A stretch of DNA of 64,000 nucleotides from an uncultured Clostridia bacterium (GCA_944363045.1 CALVTT010000003.1:1-64000); one strand, 5' to 3'; positions 7,616-16,630 are shown, counted from the stretch's first letter. The notes: a model not told the origin generated them from the sequence alone. Translations and numbers: made by a program.

Positions 7616-8503
7616 ATGAAAATGCAGACGCTTTCCGCGGCGGAGAAACGGACGTATGCCGTCGCCGTCGTGGGCGGGGGTATCGCGGGCTATACGGCGG
7701 CGCTCGCCCTCAAAAATTTAAGAACGGACTATATCTGGCTGGGGCGCAAGCCCTTCGGCGACAAGCTGCTGCTTGCAGAGTATGTGCGCAACTTCCCCGC
7801 CCTCGTGGGGGACGGCAAGACCTTTTCTTCCCGCCTTGAAGAACAGGCGGAAAAGGAGGGGCTCCTCTTCACCGAGGCGCGCATCGACGGCATCTATGCG
7901 GGAGAGGGGGAGTTCATGCTCACCCAAAACAGCGAAACGCTCTCGGCGCGCGCCGTCATTTTGGCGACGGGCGTGGAGAGCGCAGGTTCCTGCAAGGGGG
8001 AGGAGGCCTTCCTCGGGCGGGGCGTGAGCTACTGCGCCGTCTGCGACGGGGCGCTCTACCGCGGCAGGACGATCGCCTGCGTGCTCTCCGCCAAAGAGTT
8101 CGCGGAGGAGGCGGAATACCTTGCGGGCTTTGCAGAGAAGGTCTATGCCTTCTGCCTCTACAAAGATCCCTCCTTCCAGGCAGCAAATATCGAGATCGCG
8201 GCGGGCGTGCCCACGGCCGTCGAGGGCGAGGCGCGCGTGAAGGCGCTCCTTGCGGGCGGCAAACGCTATGAAGTGGACGGCGTGTTCTTCTTAAAAAATT
8301 CGACGCCCCCTTCGGCGCTCGCGGGCGGGCTCAAAACGGAGAACGGCGCCGTTTCGGTCGACCGCCGCATGGCGACCAACCTTCAGGGCCTCTTTGCCGC
8401 GGGCGACGTGACGGGGCGGCCCTATCAGTACGTCAAGGCGGCGGGCGAAGGGCTCGTCGCGGCGTACTCGGCAAGCGACTATGTGCGCTCGCTGACAAAA
8501 TGA
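7616..8503 (+). CDS. Thioredoxin-reductase-like FAD/NAD(P)H flavoprotein
   Basis: 295 residues. An N-terminal FAD-binding GGGIAGYTAALAL, the ATG-type turn VILATGVE, the redox-active CAVCDGA (CxxC, residues about 143-146) and the C-terminal FAD motif GLFAAGDVTGRPYQYVKAAGEG place it in the TrxB class. It is shorter and more divergent than standard TrxB (about 305-320), with a weak central NAD(P)H Rossmann motif: the usual GxGxxA is replaced by IACVLSAKEFAEEAEYL. No thioredoxin gene adjoins. The electron donor may therefore be unusual (ferredoxin-type reductases of this class are known in clostridia). It ends at a strong terminator and shares a unit with the upstream condensing enzyme. Confidence 0.8.
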   Translation: MKMQTLSAAEKRTYAVAVVGGGIAGYTAALALKNLRTDYIWLGRKPFGDKLLLAEYVRNFPALVGDGKTFSSRLEEQAEKEGLLFTEARIDGIYAGEGEFMLTQNSETLSARAVILATGVESAGSCKGEEAFLGRGVSYCAVCDGALYRGRTIACVLSAKEFAEEAEYLAGFAEKVYAFCLYKDPSFQAANIEIAAGVPTAVEGEARVKALLAGGKRYEVDGVFFLKNSTPPSALAGGLKTENGAVSVDRRMATNLQGLFAAGDVTGRPYQYVKAAGEGLVAAYSASDYVRSLTK

Positions 8504-8526
8504 ATACAGGGCAAACACAAGCAAAA

Positions 8527-8562
8527 AGGCGCTCCCGACTCTTTTGGCGGAGCGTCTTTTTA
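8527..8562 (+). terminator. Terminator after TrxB-like gene
   Basis: The arms GGCGCTCC and GGAGCGTC flank a loop and are followed by TTTTT. Confidence 0.88.
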
Positions 8563-8619
8563 CATGGTCATCATTTCATGAGAATATGGTGAAAAACGCT
8601 GTAATTTGCTTTTTGGGGG

Positions 8620-8665
8620 TTGACAAGCGGCGCATTTGTTCTTATAATGAACATAAGATTGTTCA
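8620..8665 (+). promoter_or_regulatory. Promoter with overlapping operator of the MarR-exporter operon
   Basis: TTGACA (8620-8625), 17 bases, TATAAT (8643-8648). Over and after the -10 lie three alternating half-sites: TGTTC (8637-8641), TGAACA (8648-8653) and TGTTCA (8660-8665), each six bases apart, forming two palindromes. This spacing suits a MarR dimer and implies autorepression of the operon. Confidence 0.8.
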
Positions 8666-8694
8666 GAGCGGTACAACGCAAAGGAGAAGGGAAA

Positions 8695-9159
8695 ATGAAG
8701 ATCGAGATCAACGAATACCTTTTGAAGCTCTTCCACCTCGTGAAAGAATTGGGAGACATCGACTTTTTCTTAGGGGAAGCCAAACTTTCCAAGACGGAGT
8801 TCCGCATCCTCTGGGAAGTCGCCAATGAGCAGCGCGACGGGCACGACATCATCTCCTCCGAACTTGCGCGGCGCGTCGGCATCACGCGCTCTGCCGTCTC
8901 GCAGATCGTAGCCAAACTCGAAAAGAACGGCATCGTCAAGCGCGCGTCCGCCCCCTTCGACAGAAAGATCGCCTATGTGCGCCTCACCGACGAGGCGGCG
9001 GAGACCTTTGAACGGCAGGCGCGCAAGGCCAACGACTTTGCCGAGCGCGTGCTTGCGGAGTTTGGCAAAGAGCGCCTCGATGCGCTGCTCGCAGAGAGCA
9101 AGGCCTTTTCCGATGCCTGCTACAAGGTGGCGGGTCATCCGAGAGGGGAGGAACAATGA
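8695..9159 (+). CDS. MarR-family transcriptional regulator
   Basis: 154 residues. Winged-helix MarR pattern: SKTEFRILWEVANEQ, the recognition helix region ELARRVGITRSAVSQIVAKLEKNGIVKRASAPFDRK and the wing AYVRLTDEAAETFE, framed by dimerisation helices. ATG 8695 follows AAGGAGAAGG; the promoter at 8620 rules out the earlier in-frame ATG at that position. It heads a unit with an MacB-like exporter, the usual arrangement for a drug- or peptide-responsive repressor that controls its own efflux pump. The ligand is unknown. Confidence 0.92.
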   Translation: MKIEINEYLLKLFHLVKELGDIDFFLGEAKLSKTEFRILWEVANEQRDGHDIISSELARRVGITRSAVSQIVAKLEKNGIVKRASAPFDRKIAYVRLTDEAAETFERQARKANDFAERVLAEFGKERLDALLAESKAFSDACYKVAGHPRGEEQ

Positions 9160-9239
9160 AGGAACGCGGCAGGGATGCCGCTTCACGGCGGGGCGCGGCG
9201 GGACGCTGCGCCCTTTGGAGCGTTTTTGAGATATGTTAA
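9156..9239 (+). CDS. Possible 27-codon coupling ORF between marR and the exporter
   Basis: It starts in an ATGA overlap with the marR stop after a strong GAGGGGAGGAACA and ends by overlapping the exporter start by 7 bases. The peptide is Arg/Gly/Ala-rich with no family. It may exist only to carry ribosomes to the exporter start. Confidence 0.3.
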   Translation: MKERGRDAASRRGAAGRCALWSVFEIC

Positions 9240-12043
9240 AGCTTGTTGACATCAAAAAGGACTATAAAGTGGCGGCGGGGGCGGTCCACGCCCTCAAGGG
9301 GGTGAGCCTCAGCTTCCGCCCCAACGAGTTCGTGTGCATTTTAGGCGCATCGGGCTGCGGCAAGACCACCCTCCTCAACATCATCGGCGGGCTCGACCAG
9401 TACACCTCGGGCGATCTCATCATCCAGGGCAAGTCCACGCGGCACTTCAAGGACCGCGATTGGGATGTCTACCGCAACCACCGCATCGGCTTTGTCTTCC
9501 AGAGCTATAATCTCATCCCGCATCAGACGGTGCTTGGCAACGTCGAGCTCGCCCTCACCATCGCGGGCGTTCCGCGCGAGGAGAGGCGGCGTCGGGCGGC
9601 GGAAGCGCTTCGGCGCGTGGGCCTCGAGGAGGAGCTCGATAAAAAGCCCAACCAGCTCTCGGGCGGGCAGATGCAGCGCGTCGCCATTGCGCGCGCGCTC
9701 GTCAACGACCCCGATATCCTGCTCGCCGACGAGCCTACGGGCGCGCTCGATTCCAACACCAGCGTGCAGATCATGGACCTCATCAAGGAGATCGCGGGCG
9801 AGCGCCTCGTCATCATGGTCACGCACAACCCCGACCTTGCCGAACGCTATGCCTCGCGCATCGTGCGCCTGAAAGACGGCGCCGTGGAGTCCGATTCCGA
9901 CCCCTACGATGGCGAGGAACAGCCCGAGGGCGCCATAGAGAGCGCAGAGAAGGGCGCACAGCCCGAAGATACCACTCAGCCCGAAGATACCGCTCAGCCC
10001 GAAGATACCACTCAGCCCGAAGATACCGCTCAGCCCGAATGCGCCGCTCAGCCCGAGAGCGCCGCACAGCCCGAGGGGAAGGGAGCGCGGCCGGGGGCGC
10101 GCGCCAAGATGAGCTTTTTGACGTCTCTGGCGCTCTCCTTCCGCAACCTGCTCACCAAGAAGGGGCGCACCATCCTAACGTCTGTCGCGGGCAGCATCGG
10201 CATCATCAGCGTCTGCCTCGTTTTGGCGCTCTCCAACGGCTTTAACAACTACATCCGTAAGACGGAGGAGGATATGCTCTCCTACTATCCCGTCACCATT
10301 TCGGAGAGCTCCTTCGACCTCGCTTCGGTGATGACCTCCTTCACCGACATCGAGGATATGCCCGATCTTTCGCAGCTCGACAACAAGGTGTACATCGACT
10401 CCTTTTTGACGAGCCTTGCCAACGGTATGGCGACTACCAACAATATCACCGATACCTACGTCTCTTACCTCGAAGCGATGGACCCTTCGTGGTATGCAGA
10501 GATCATGTACAGCTACGGCGCGAAGCTTTCCGACAATCTCTTTCTGCAGACGAAGACCTTCCCCGACGGAAACAGCGAGACGACGGAAAAAACGACGCGC
10601 TCGCTCAACAACTTAAAGGCAAAGTATATCAACGACCTCATGCAGTTTGCCGATCAGTACAGCTCTCTTATCGGCTTTGCGGACTATTTCACGAACGTCG
10701 TCTCCGTCATGCCGGGGACGTCCGATGATGCCAATTCGGGCTACGACAAATACGTCACGGATCAGTACGACATCATCAAAGGCCATTTCCCCGACCCCGA
10801 CCCCGTGAACGAGAACGAGTACGAGGCCGTCCTCGTGGTGGGGCAGAACTATCAGGTCACCGACCTGACGCTCGCCCAGCTCGGCCTTCTCGACGAGGAT
10901 CGCTTCATGGAGCTTTTTAACCTCGGCGATGAGGATGCGGAACCCGTCACCGATCCCGATGCCGACAAGATCCCCTATGACGATATCCTCGGCAAGAGCT
11001 ATACCCTCTTTTATAACGACGAAGTGTATACAAAGAATGAAGGCTGGACGCAGCTTTCCTACATGAGCGGCAAGTACGCCTTCACCTACAACGGTCAGCG
11101 CGACAACGAAGCCTTCAAAGCGCAGGACGGCGAGGGGATCAATATCCGGATCTCGGGCATCCTGCGCCTCAAAGACGAGTATTCTTACGGCTGCCTTTCT
11201 CCGGGGCTCTGCCTTACGGAAAAGACGGTCAAGGCGTATATCGAGGGCAACATGGGCTCCGAGATCGTGGAGTGGATGAAGAGTGACGAGGCGAAATTTA
11301 CGTCGGGCGGGATGGACATCTATCTCATGCCCGCGATGACGGATAACCTCACGAGTGCCTTCACGCTCTACGAGGTCATGCCGGGCAGCAGCATCTACGT
11401 CTCCCAGACGCCCGATGCCGCCGTCAAGGCGCTGGGCGGCAGCGACAGCCCGAGCGGCGTCTCCATCTACGCCAACAACTTCGACAACAAGGAACAGCTC
11501 CTTTCCTATCTCGACGAGTGGAACACCCGGTGCGAGGAGGGGGGCTCTTACGGGGGCATCGCCCTTGCGGAGGGGGATAAGATCACCTATACCGACACGG
11601 TGGGCATGCTGATGGGCATCATGCAGACGATGATCGACATCATCACCTATGTGCTTGTCGCGTTCACCGCCATCTCCCTCGTCGTCTCCTCCGTGATGAT
11701 CGGCATCATCACCTACGTCTCCGTCGTCGAGCGCGTCAAGGAGATCGGCGTGCTGCGCGCCCTCGGCGCCAGAAAGCAGGATGTCAGGAACCTCTTCAAT
11801 GCGGAGACCTTCATCATCGGCCTTGCGGCGGGGCTCATCGGCATCGCCGTCGCCTACGCTTTGAGCGCCGTCATCAGCCTTATTTTGCAGTCGCTCACGG
11901 GCATCGCGGGCATCGCCTTCCTTCCCGTCACCTCGGCAGTCATCATGGTGTGCGTCAGCGTGGCCCTGACGCTCATCTCGGGGCTCATCCCCGCTCAGTC
12001 CGCCGCCAAGAAAGATCCCGTCATTGCCCTGCGCACCGAATAA
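9233..12043 (+). CDS. MacB-like ABC exporter, fused ATPase and FtsX-type permease
   Basis: 936 residues. Residues 1-230 form an ABC ATPase: Walker [11 protein letters not shown]-loop VFQSYN, signature LSGGQMQR, Walker [13 protein letters not shown] and the switch His in VTHN. Residues 243-278 are a low-complexity linker of six QPEDT(T/A)-like hexapeptides. A membrane helix ([24 protein letters not shown]) then precedes a large extracytoplasmic domain of about 480 residues, and three C-terminal helices carry the FtsX signature around [21 protein letters not shown]. MacB-type proteins are dimeric mechanotransmission exporters of peptides, antibiotics or lipoprotein cargo. MarR control suggests a toxic or antimicrobial cargo. 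GGAG at 9217 serves the ATG at 9233. Confidence 0.92.
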   Translation: MLKLVDIKKDYKVAAGAVHALKGVSLSFRPNEFVCILGASGCGKTTLLNIIGGLDQYTSGDLIIQGKSTRHFKDRDWDVYRNHRIGFVFQSYNLIPHQTVLGNVELALTIAGVPREERRRRAAEALRRVGLEEELDKKPNQLSGGQMQRVAIARALVNDPDILLADEPTGALDSNTSVQIMDLIKEIAGERLVIMVTHNPDLAERYASRIVRLKDGAVESDSDPYDGEEQPEGAIESAEKGAQPEDTTQPEDTAQPEDTTQPEDTAQPECAAQPESAAQPEGKGARPGARAKMSFLTSLALSFRNLLTKKGRTILTSVAGSIGIISVCLVLALSNGFNNYIRKTEEDMLSYYPVTISESSFDLASVMTSFTDIEDMPDLSQLDNKVYIDSFLTSLANGMATTNNITDTYVSYLEAMDPSWYAEIMYSYGAKLSDNLFLQTKTFPDGNSETTEKTTRSLNNLKAKYINDLMQFADQYSSLIGFADYFTNVVSVMPGTSDDANSGYDKYVTDQYDIIKGHFPDPDPVNENEYEAVLVVGQNYQVTDLTLAQLGLLDEDRFMELFNLGDEDAEPVTDPDADKIPYDDILGKSYTLFYNDEVYTKNEGWTQLSYMSGKYAFTYNGQRDNEAFKAQDGEGINIRISGILRLKDEYSYGCLSPGLCLTEKTVKAYIEGNMGSEIVEWMKSDEAKFTSGGMDIYLMPAMTDNLTSAFTLYEVMPGSSIYVSQTPDAAVKALGGSDSPSGVSIYANNFDNKEQLLSYLDEWNTRCEEGGSYGGIALAEGDKITYTDTVGMLMGIMQTMIDIITYVLVAFTAISLVVSSVMIGIITYVSVVERVKEIGVLRALGARKQDVRNLFNAETFIIGLAAGLIGIAVAYALSAVISLILQSLTGIAGIAFLPVTSAVIMVCVSVALTLISGLIPAQSAAKKDPVIALRTE
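9959..10066 (+). repeat. 18-bp tandem repeat in the exporter linker
   Basis: Six in-frame 18-bp units, CAGCCCGAAGATACC plus ACT or GCT, encode [12 protein letters not shown]; the last two units have diverged. Copy number probably varies between strains. Confidence 0.9.
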
Positions 12044-12130
12044 CGGCGCAGAAAAGGGCGCATGGAAGGGCGCAAAAAGGGCGCATAAAAGGGGCGCGCT
12101 TCGCCCATACTCTCTTTTGCGAGGCGGCTT

Positions 12131-12208
12131 ATGGCAAAGAAAAAACCAATGCGCAAACTGACGGAAGAGGAATACGAAGCATATCTTCGTAAACTGCTCA
12201 AAAGATGA
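12131..12208 (+). CDS. Small basic protein of 25 residues
   Basis: MAKKKPMRKLTEEEYEAYLR is followed by KLLKR and a stop. The coding sequence looks real: sensible codons and an amphipathic helix with a basic start and acidic middle. It lies 87 bases after the exporter stop and directly before a terminator, so it could be the last gene of that operon. The ribosome site is weak. No family recognised. Confidence 0.4.
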   Translation: MAKKKPMRKLTEEEYEAYLRKLLKR

Positions 12209-12215
12209 AAAGAGG

Positions 12216-12245
12216 GGACGGGGCTGCGGCTCCGTCCTTCTTTTC
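12216..12245 (+). terminator. Terminator after exporter operon
   Basis: The arms GGACGG and CCGTCC with an inner GGC/GGC-rich loop are followed by TTCTTTT. Confidence 0.85.
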
Positions 12246-12390
12246 GGCGTTTTTATGGCGGCAGCGCGCCGCGGGCGATATGTAAGGTGATAAACAACTG
12301 TTAAGTATTTCACAGCTCTTTCATGCAGAATGCGTAAGACGTTGACAAATGTGTGGTATGATAACGGCAAGAAAACAAAGGAGCTTACTT

Positions 12391-12843
12391 ATGACTGATT
12401 TTGATGCATTGTGCAAGACTGCCGAAACTATCCCCGCCGAGCTCTATCCCGAAGTGCTGCGCGAAAAGGCGAGGGAAGTGCTGCCCGCGCTCGAAGCCGT
12501 GTCGGGCAGCAAGGCGCGGGGGGATGCCCTCTTTGCCGCCTTCCTCATCGCCTCCGTCTATTCGGACGGCACCCTCGACGAGGCGGAGTACGCCCTGCTC
12601 CTGCCGGGGCTCATAGAGACCTTCGGCAATGATTTCGGCTTTGAGGATGTCAAGGCGGTCATCGAAAATTCCAAAAAGGAGGGCAGGCAGCTCACCGAGT
12701 TCACGGACGCCCTCTGCGACTATTTCGGGCTGCTCTCCGAAGAGCTCAAGGACGATCTCGTGCTCCTCTCCCTCCTCGTCTGCGCCGTCGACGGCAAAGT
12801 TTCGAAGAAGGAGAAGCGCTATTTAAGGCAGCTCATCCGCTAA
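12391..12843 (+). CDS. TerB-like helical protein
   Basis: 150 residues, all-helical. Two repeats of the TerB/DjlA pattern are seen: LIASVYSDGTLDEAEYALL with acidic DGTLDE, and LLVCAVDGKVSKKEKRYLRQLI with DGKVSKKE. TerB domains bind metal through such acidic loops and occur in tellurite/stress proteins and as sensors of envelope stress; no enzymatic role is implied. ATG 12391 has AAAGGAG upstream. It stands alone with its own terminator. Function unknown. Confidence 0.65.
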   Translation: MTDFDALCKTAETIPAELYPEVLREKAREVLPALEAVSGSKARGDALFAAFLIASVYSDGTLDEAEYALLLPGLIETFGNDFGFEDVKAVIENSKKEGRQLTEFTDALCDYFGLLSEELKDDLVLLSLLVCAVDGKVSKKEKRYLRQLIR

Positions 12844-12855
12844 AGTATCAACGTG

Positions 12856-12885
12856 CGCCGTGCGGTCCCGTGCGGCGTTTTATTT
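12856..12885 (+). terminator. Terminator after TerB-like gene
   Basis: The arms CGCCG and CGGCG with an inner CGG/CCG stem are followed by TTTTATTT, which overlaps the next -35. Confidence 0.75.
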
Positions 12886-12912
12886 GACAAATTTTGGGGG
12901 ATGTGGTAGAAT
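12884..12912 (+). promoter_or_regulatory. Promoter of the HMA gene
   Basis: TTGACA (12884-12889), 17 bases, TAGAAT (12907-12912). The predicted start of transcription is at or within a base or two of the ATG at 12919, implying a leaderless message. Confidence 0.8.
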
Positions 12913-12918
12913 GAGGGC

Positions 12919-13143
12919 ATGAAACGGGTCATTGTAGTAGAGGGAATGTGCTGCGAGCGCTGCGCCGAGCGCGCGGAAAAGAAGCTGCGCCTTCTAAGCG
13001 GCGTCTTTGGCGCCAAGGCCAACTTCAAAAAGGGCGTCATCTTTGTGGAGACGGAGCTTCCCGATTCGGCGCTCTCCGCCTGCGTCACCGAGGCGGGCTT
13101 TACCGTCAAGGAGATCCGCGAACGCAAGGGGCTCTTCGGCTAA
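12919..13143 (+). CDS. Heavy-metal-associated (HMA) domain protein
   Basis: 74 residues. A beta-alpha-beta-beta-alpha-beta HMA fold with the metal-binding GMCCERC loop (CxxC at residues 11-14, with an extra Cys before it: CCERC) and the C-terminal strand EAGFTVKEI. It resembles a copper chaperone (CopZ), which hands Cu(I) to a P-type ATPase, but no such ATPase or repressor lies nearby. The extra vicinal cysteine is unusual and could alter metal preference. It has its own promoter and terminator. Confidence 0.88.
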   Translation: MKRVIVVEGMCCERCAERAEKKLRLLSGVFGAKANFKKGVIFVETELPDSALSACVTEAGFTVKEIRERKGLFG

Positions 13144-13161
13144 ATCGGCGCTTCCGCGCGG

Positions 13162-13190
13162 GCAAGCCCCCGAAAAACGCTTGCTTTTTT
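13162..13190 (+). terminator. Terminator after HMA gene
   Basis: GCAAGC and GCTTGC flank an 11-base loop and are followed by TTTTTT. Part of it doubles as the -35 of the next promoter. The whole lies within a larger CTTCCGCGC/GCGCGGAAG dyad. Confidence 0.85.
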
Positions 13191-13209
13191 GCGCGGAAGA
13201 CGATATAAT
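13181..13209 (+). promoter_or_regulatory. Promoter of the ileS T-box unit
   Basis: TTGCTT (13181-13186), 17 bases, TATAAT (13204-13209). Confidence 0.82.
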
Positions 13210-13216
13210 AGGAAAA

Positions 13217-13452
13217 AATACGGCGTCAAGAGCGGACGCGTCCGAAAATGAGCTGCTTGCACAGAGAGCTCCCCGCCTTGCTGAGAGGGGAGAGAAGGGG
13301 CTTTTCCGGGTATCACCGCTCGTGCCTGCGGGGAGAAATAAAAGTAACTCCGCACGGGGTCGCAGCCCGTTATCCCCTGCGGCAAATGTTCGTTTGTTTT
13401 GGTGGTCAAAAAATGCCTTCGCGTATTCCGAAACGCGGGGGCTTTTATTTTC
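13217..13452 (+). ncRNA. T-box leader (isoleucine) of ileS
   Basis: A leader of about 235 bases sits directly before ileS. The T-box landmarks appear in order: an AGAGAG motif near the stem I base (13263), GCTGAGAGG in the distal loop, the specifier ATC (Ile) at 13312-13314, an AGTAA segment, CCGTTATCCCC of the stem III region, then GGTGG (13401-13405) as the tRNA-end-binding bulge. A terminator follows: GCC...CGCGT paired with ACGCG...GGC at 13415-13441, then TTTTATTTT. Uncharged tRNA-Ile would stabilise the antiterminator and turn ileS on. The bulge sequence departs from the usual TGGNACC. Confidence 0.8.
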
Positions 13453-13481
13453 ACTTGAAGCTATCTCAAAAGGAGGAGATC

Positions 13482-16400
13482 ATGTATCGCAAGGTAGACA
13501 CATCGCTCGATTTCGTCGGGCGGGAACAGGAGATCATCGAGTTCTGGAAGCAAAACCACATCTTCGAGAAGTCGGTGGAAAAGAACGAGGGGAAGGAGGA
13601 GTTCTCCTTCTTCGACGGCCCCCCGACTGCCAACGGCAAGCCGCACATCGGTCATATTTTAACGCGCGTCATGAAGGACATCATCCCGCGCTATCAGACG
13701 ATGAAGGGCAAGCACGTCTTGCGCAAGGCGGGCTGGGATACGCACGGACTGCCCGTGGAGCTGGAAGTGGAGAAGTCTTTGGGCCTCGACGGCAAGAAGG
13801 AGATCGAAACGTACGGCATCAAGCCCTTCAACGAGCAGTGCAAGCGCTCCGTCTGGAAGTACACCGACGAGTGGCGCAAAATGAGCGACCGCGTCGGCTA
13901 TTGGTGCGACATGGACGAGCCTTACGTCACCTATCACGACGACTACATCGAGTCCGTGTGGTGGGCGCTCAAAGAGATCGATAAGAAGGGGCTCCTCTAT
14001 AAGGGGCACAAGATCGTGCCTTACTGCCCTCGCTGCGGCACGGCGCTCTCCTCGCACGAAGTCGCGCAGGGCTACAAGACGGTGAAGGAGACCTCCTGCG
14101 TGGCGCGCTTTGCGGTCACGGGGCGGGAGAACACCTATATCCTCGCCTGGACGACGACGCCCTGGACGCTCCCTTCCAACGTGGCGCTCTGCATGAACCC
14201 CGACGAGACGTATGTGGAGATCGCCCATGACGGCACGCACTATATCATGGCGGAGGCGCTCGTTCCCTCCTTCTTCGAGGAGTACGAAGTCGTCGAAAAG
14301 AGGCTCGGCAAAGAGTATGAGGGCACCAAGTACGAGCCCCTCTTTGACTACGCCAAGCCCACGCTCGAAGCCATGAAGAACGAGTGGAAGCGCGTGTACG
14401 AAGTCGTCTGCGATGGTTACGTCACGCTGACGGACGGCACGGGCGTCGTCCACATCGCGCCCGCCTTCGGTCAGGACGACTACAACGTGGGCAAAATTTA
14501 TTCGCTCCCCGTCGTCTCCCTCGTCAACGAGCAGGGCAAGTTCGACGAGCGCTGTCCCGAGCTTGACGGCCTCTTTATCAAGAAGGCGGACCCCGTCATT
14601 TTGAAGATGCTCAAAGAGAGCGGCAAGCTCTTCAAGGCGCTGCCCTTCGAGCACGACTATCCCCACTGCTGGCGGTGCGATACCCCCCTCATGTATTATG
14701 CGCGTTCGAGCTGGTTCATCGAGGTCACCAAGGTGAAGGACGAGCTCATCGCCGCCAACCGCTCCGTCAATTGGATGCCCGAGACCATCAAGGAAGGCCG
14801 CATGGGCAACTTCCTCGAAAACGTCATCGATTGGGGGCTCTCGCGCGACCGCTATTGGGGAACGCCGCTCCCCGTGTGGGTGTGCCCCGACTGCGGCGCG
14901 AAGGAAGTCATCGGCTCGAGGAAGGAGCTCGAGGAAAAGTGCGGCGCGCCCGCAGGCATCGAGCTGCACAGGCCGTATTTGGACGACCTCGTCTGCACCT
15001 GCCCCAAGTGCGGCGGCAAGATGAAGCGCACGCCCGAGGTCATCGACTGCTGGTTCGATTCGGGCTCCATGCCCTTCGCGCAGTATCACTATCCCTTCGA
15101 GCATAAGGACCTCTTCGAGGAGACCTTCCCCGCCGACTTCATTTCGGAAGCCGTCGATCAGACGCGCGGCTGGTTCTATACGCTGCTCGCCATCTCCACC
15201 ATCCTCTTCGGCAAGGCGCCCTTCAAGAACTGCATCGTCCTCGGCCACGTCAACGATCAGAACGGCGTCAAGATGAGCAAGCACAAGGGCAACGTCGTCG
15301 ACCCCTGGTCGGTGCTCGATAAGCAGGGCGCCGACGCCGTCAGATGGTACTTCTACACCAACTCCGCACCCTGGATCCCTTCCCGTTTCGGGGCGGAGGC
15401 GGTCAGCGAAGTGCAGCGCAAGTTCCAGGGCACGCTCTGGAACACCTACGCCTTCTTCGCCCTCTATGCGGAGATCGACGGCTACGATCCCTCCCGCTAC
15501 AAGCTCGAGGAGTGCATGCTCTCCCTCATGGACCGCTGGGTGCTCTCCCGCCTCAACACGGTGGTGCGCGACGTCGATAAGATGCTTGCGGAGTACAACA
15601 TCACGGACAGCGCGCGCGAGATCCAAGACTTTAGCGACGTGCTGAGTAATTGGTACGTCCGCCGCGGCCGCGACCGCTATTGGGGCAGCGACATGACGGA
15701 GGACAAGGCGGCAGCCTACACGACGCTCTACACCGTCCTTGTGACGCTTGCTAAGCTCCTCGCGCCCTACACCCCCTTCATGGCGGAGATGATGTATCAA
15801 AACCTCGTGCCTAATTTCTATCCCGAGGCGCCTAAGTCCGTGCATCTGTGCGATTTCCCCGTCTGCGACGAGGCGCGCATCGATAGGGAGCTCGAGCGCG
15901 GCATGGAGGACGTCCTCGAAGTTGTCGCCCTCGGCCGTGCGGCGCGCAACGCGGGCAGCCTTAAAAACCGCCAGCCCCTGTCGGAGATGGTGGTGGCGAG
16001 CGAACGGCCCCTTGCCATCGCGGGTGAGCTCGAGGCGGTGCTCCTCGACGAGCTCAACGTCAAGAAACTCTCCCGCTGCGGCGATGCGGAATCGCTCGTC
16101 TGCTATTCCTTAAAGCCCCAGCTCAAGACGCTCGGCCCCAAGTACGGCAAGCGCCTCAAAGAGATCAACAGCTTCCTTGCCTCCTGCAACGCCTGCGAGG
16201 TGGTGCACGCGGTGAGAGGCGGCGGCGTCTATCACATGGAGGGCGGCATCGACCTTTCCGAGGAGGACTTGCAGATCTTCACGGGCTCGCGCGAGGGCTA
16301 CGTCTGCGCAAGCGACCACGGCATCACGGTGGCGCTCAAGACCGAACTTACGCCCGAGCTGCTGATGGAGGGCTGCGAACGCGAGCTCGTCTCCAAGATC

Positions 16401-16610
16401 CAGACGATGCGCAAGGAGGCGGGCTTTGAGGTCACCGACCGCATCTGCGTCTTCTACGAGGCGGAAGGGCGCGCGAAGGAGGCGCTTTGCTCGGCAGCCT
16501 TTGCGAAAGACGTCCTCGCCGAGAACGTGTGCGAGGGCTGCCATGAGGGCTTCACCAAAGAGGTGGACATCAACGGCGACAAGGTGACGCTGACGCTCGT
16601 GAGAAAATAA
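13482..16610 (+). CDS. ileS: Isoleucyl-tRNA synthetase (eukaryote-like IleS2 type)
   Basis: 1,042 residues. Class Ia synthetase: PTANGKPHIGH (HIGH) at the N-terminus, GWDTHGLPVE, the editing domain with TTPWTLPSN, then KMSKHKGN in place of KMSKSKGN, and a tRNA-anticodon-binding alpha domain. The ANGKPHxGH form, length and C-terminal region fit the IleS2 branch, which in other bacteria tends to resist mupirocin. It charges tRNA-Ile in the cytosol. ATG 13482 follows AAAGGAGGAG; the frame stays open upstream through the T-box leader, but that is not coding. Confidence 0.96.
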   Translation: MYRKVDTSLDFVGREQEIIEFWKQNHIFEKSVEKNEGKEEFSFFDGPPTANGKPHIGHILTRVMKDIIPRYQTMKGKHVLRKAGWDTHGLPVELEVEKSLGLDGKKEIETYGIKPFNEQCKRSVWKYTDEWRKMSDRVGYWCDMDEPYVTYHDDYIESVWWALKEIDKKGLLYKGHKIVPYCPRCGTALSSHEVAQGYKTVKETSCVARFAVTGRENTYILAWTTTPWTLPSNVALCMNPDETYVEIAHDGTHYIMAEALVPSFFEEYEVVEKRLGKEYEGTKYEPLFDYAKPTLEAMKNEWKRVYEVVCDGYVTLTDGTGVVHIAPAFGQDDYNVGKIYSLPVVSLVNEQGKFDERCPELDGLFIKKADPVILKMLKESGKLFKALPFEHDYPHCWRCDTPLMYYARSSWFIEVTKVKDELIAANRSVNWMPETIKEGRMGNFLENVIDWGLSRDRYWGTPLPVWVCPDCGAKEVIGSRKELEEKCGAPAGIELHRPYLDDLVCTCPKCGGKMKRTPEVIDCWFDSGSMPFAQYHYPFEHKDLFEETFPADFISEAVDQTRGWFYTLLAISTILFGKAPFKNCIVLGHVNDQNGVKMSKHKGNVVDPWSVLDKQGADAVRWYFYTNSAPWIPSRFGAEAVSEVQRKFQGTLWNTYAFFALYAEIDGYDPSRYKLEECMLSLMDRWVLSRLNTVVRDVDKMLAEYNITDSAREIQDFSDVLSNWYVRRGRDRYWGSDMTEDKAAAYTTLYTVLVTLAKLLAPYTPFMAEMMYQNLVPNFYPEAPKSVHLCDFPVCDEARIDRELERGMEDVLEVVALGRAARNAGSLKNRQPLSEMVVASERPLAIAGELEAVLLDELNVKKLSRCGDAESLVCYSLKPQLKTLGPKYGKRLKEINSFLASCNACEVVHAVRGGGVYHMEGGIDLSEEDLQIFTGSREGYVCASDHGITVALKTELTPELLMEGCERELVSKIQTMRKEAGFEVTDRICVFYEAEGRAKEALCSAAFAKDVLAENVCEGCHEGFTKEVDINGDKVTLTLVRK

Positions 16611-16630
16611 GTTCAAAGCATGATAGCATG

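Noticed and set aside
12342..12363. Promoter TTGACA/TATGAT before the TerB-like gene
   Set aside because: The spacer is only 10 bases.
10613..12370. Long antisense frame over the exporter
   Set aside because: Low-complexity basic/acidic translation without signals; the sense strand is clearly coding.
13248..13481. An earlier in-frame start for ileS
   Set aside because: This stretch is the T-box leader and terminator; the strong ribosome site is at 13471 before ATG 13482.
13659..15845. A 728-codon open frame antisense to ileS
   Set aside because: Same cause; the sense frame carries all synthetase motifs.
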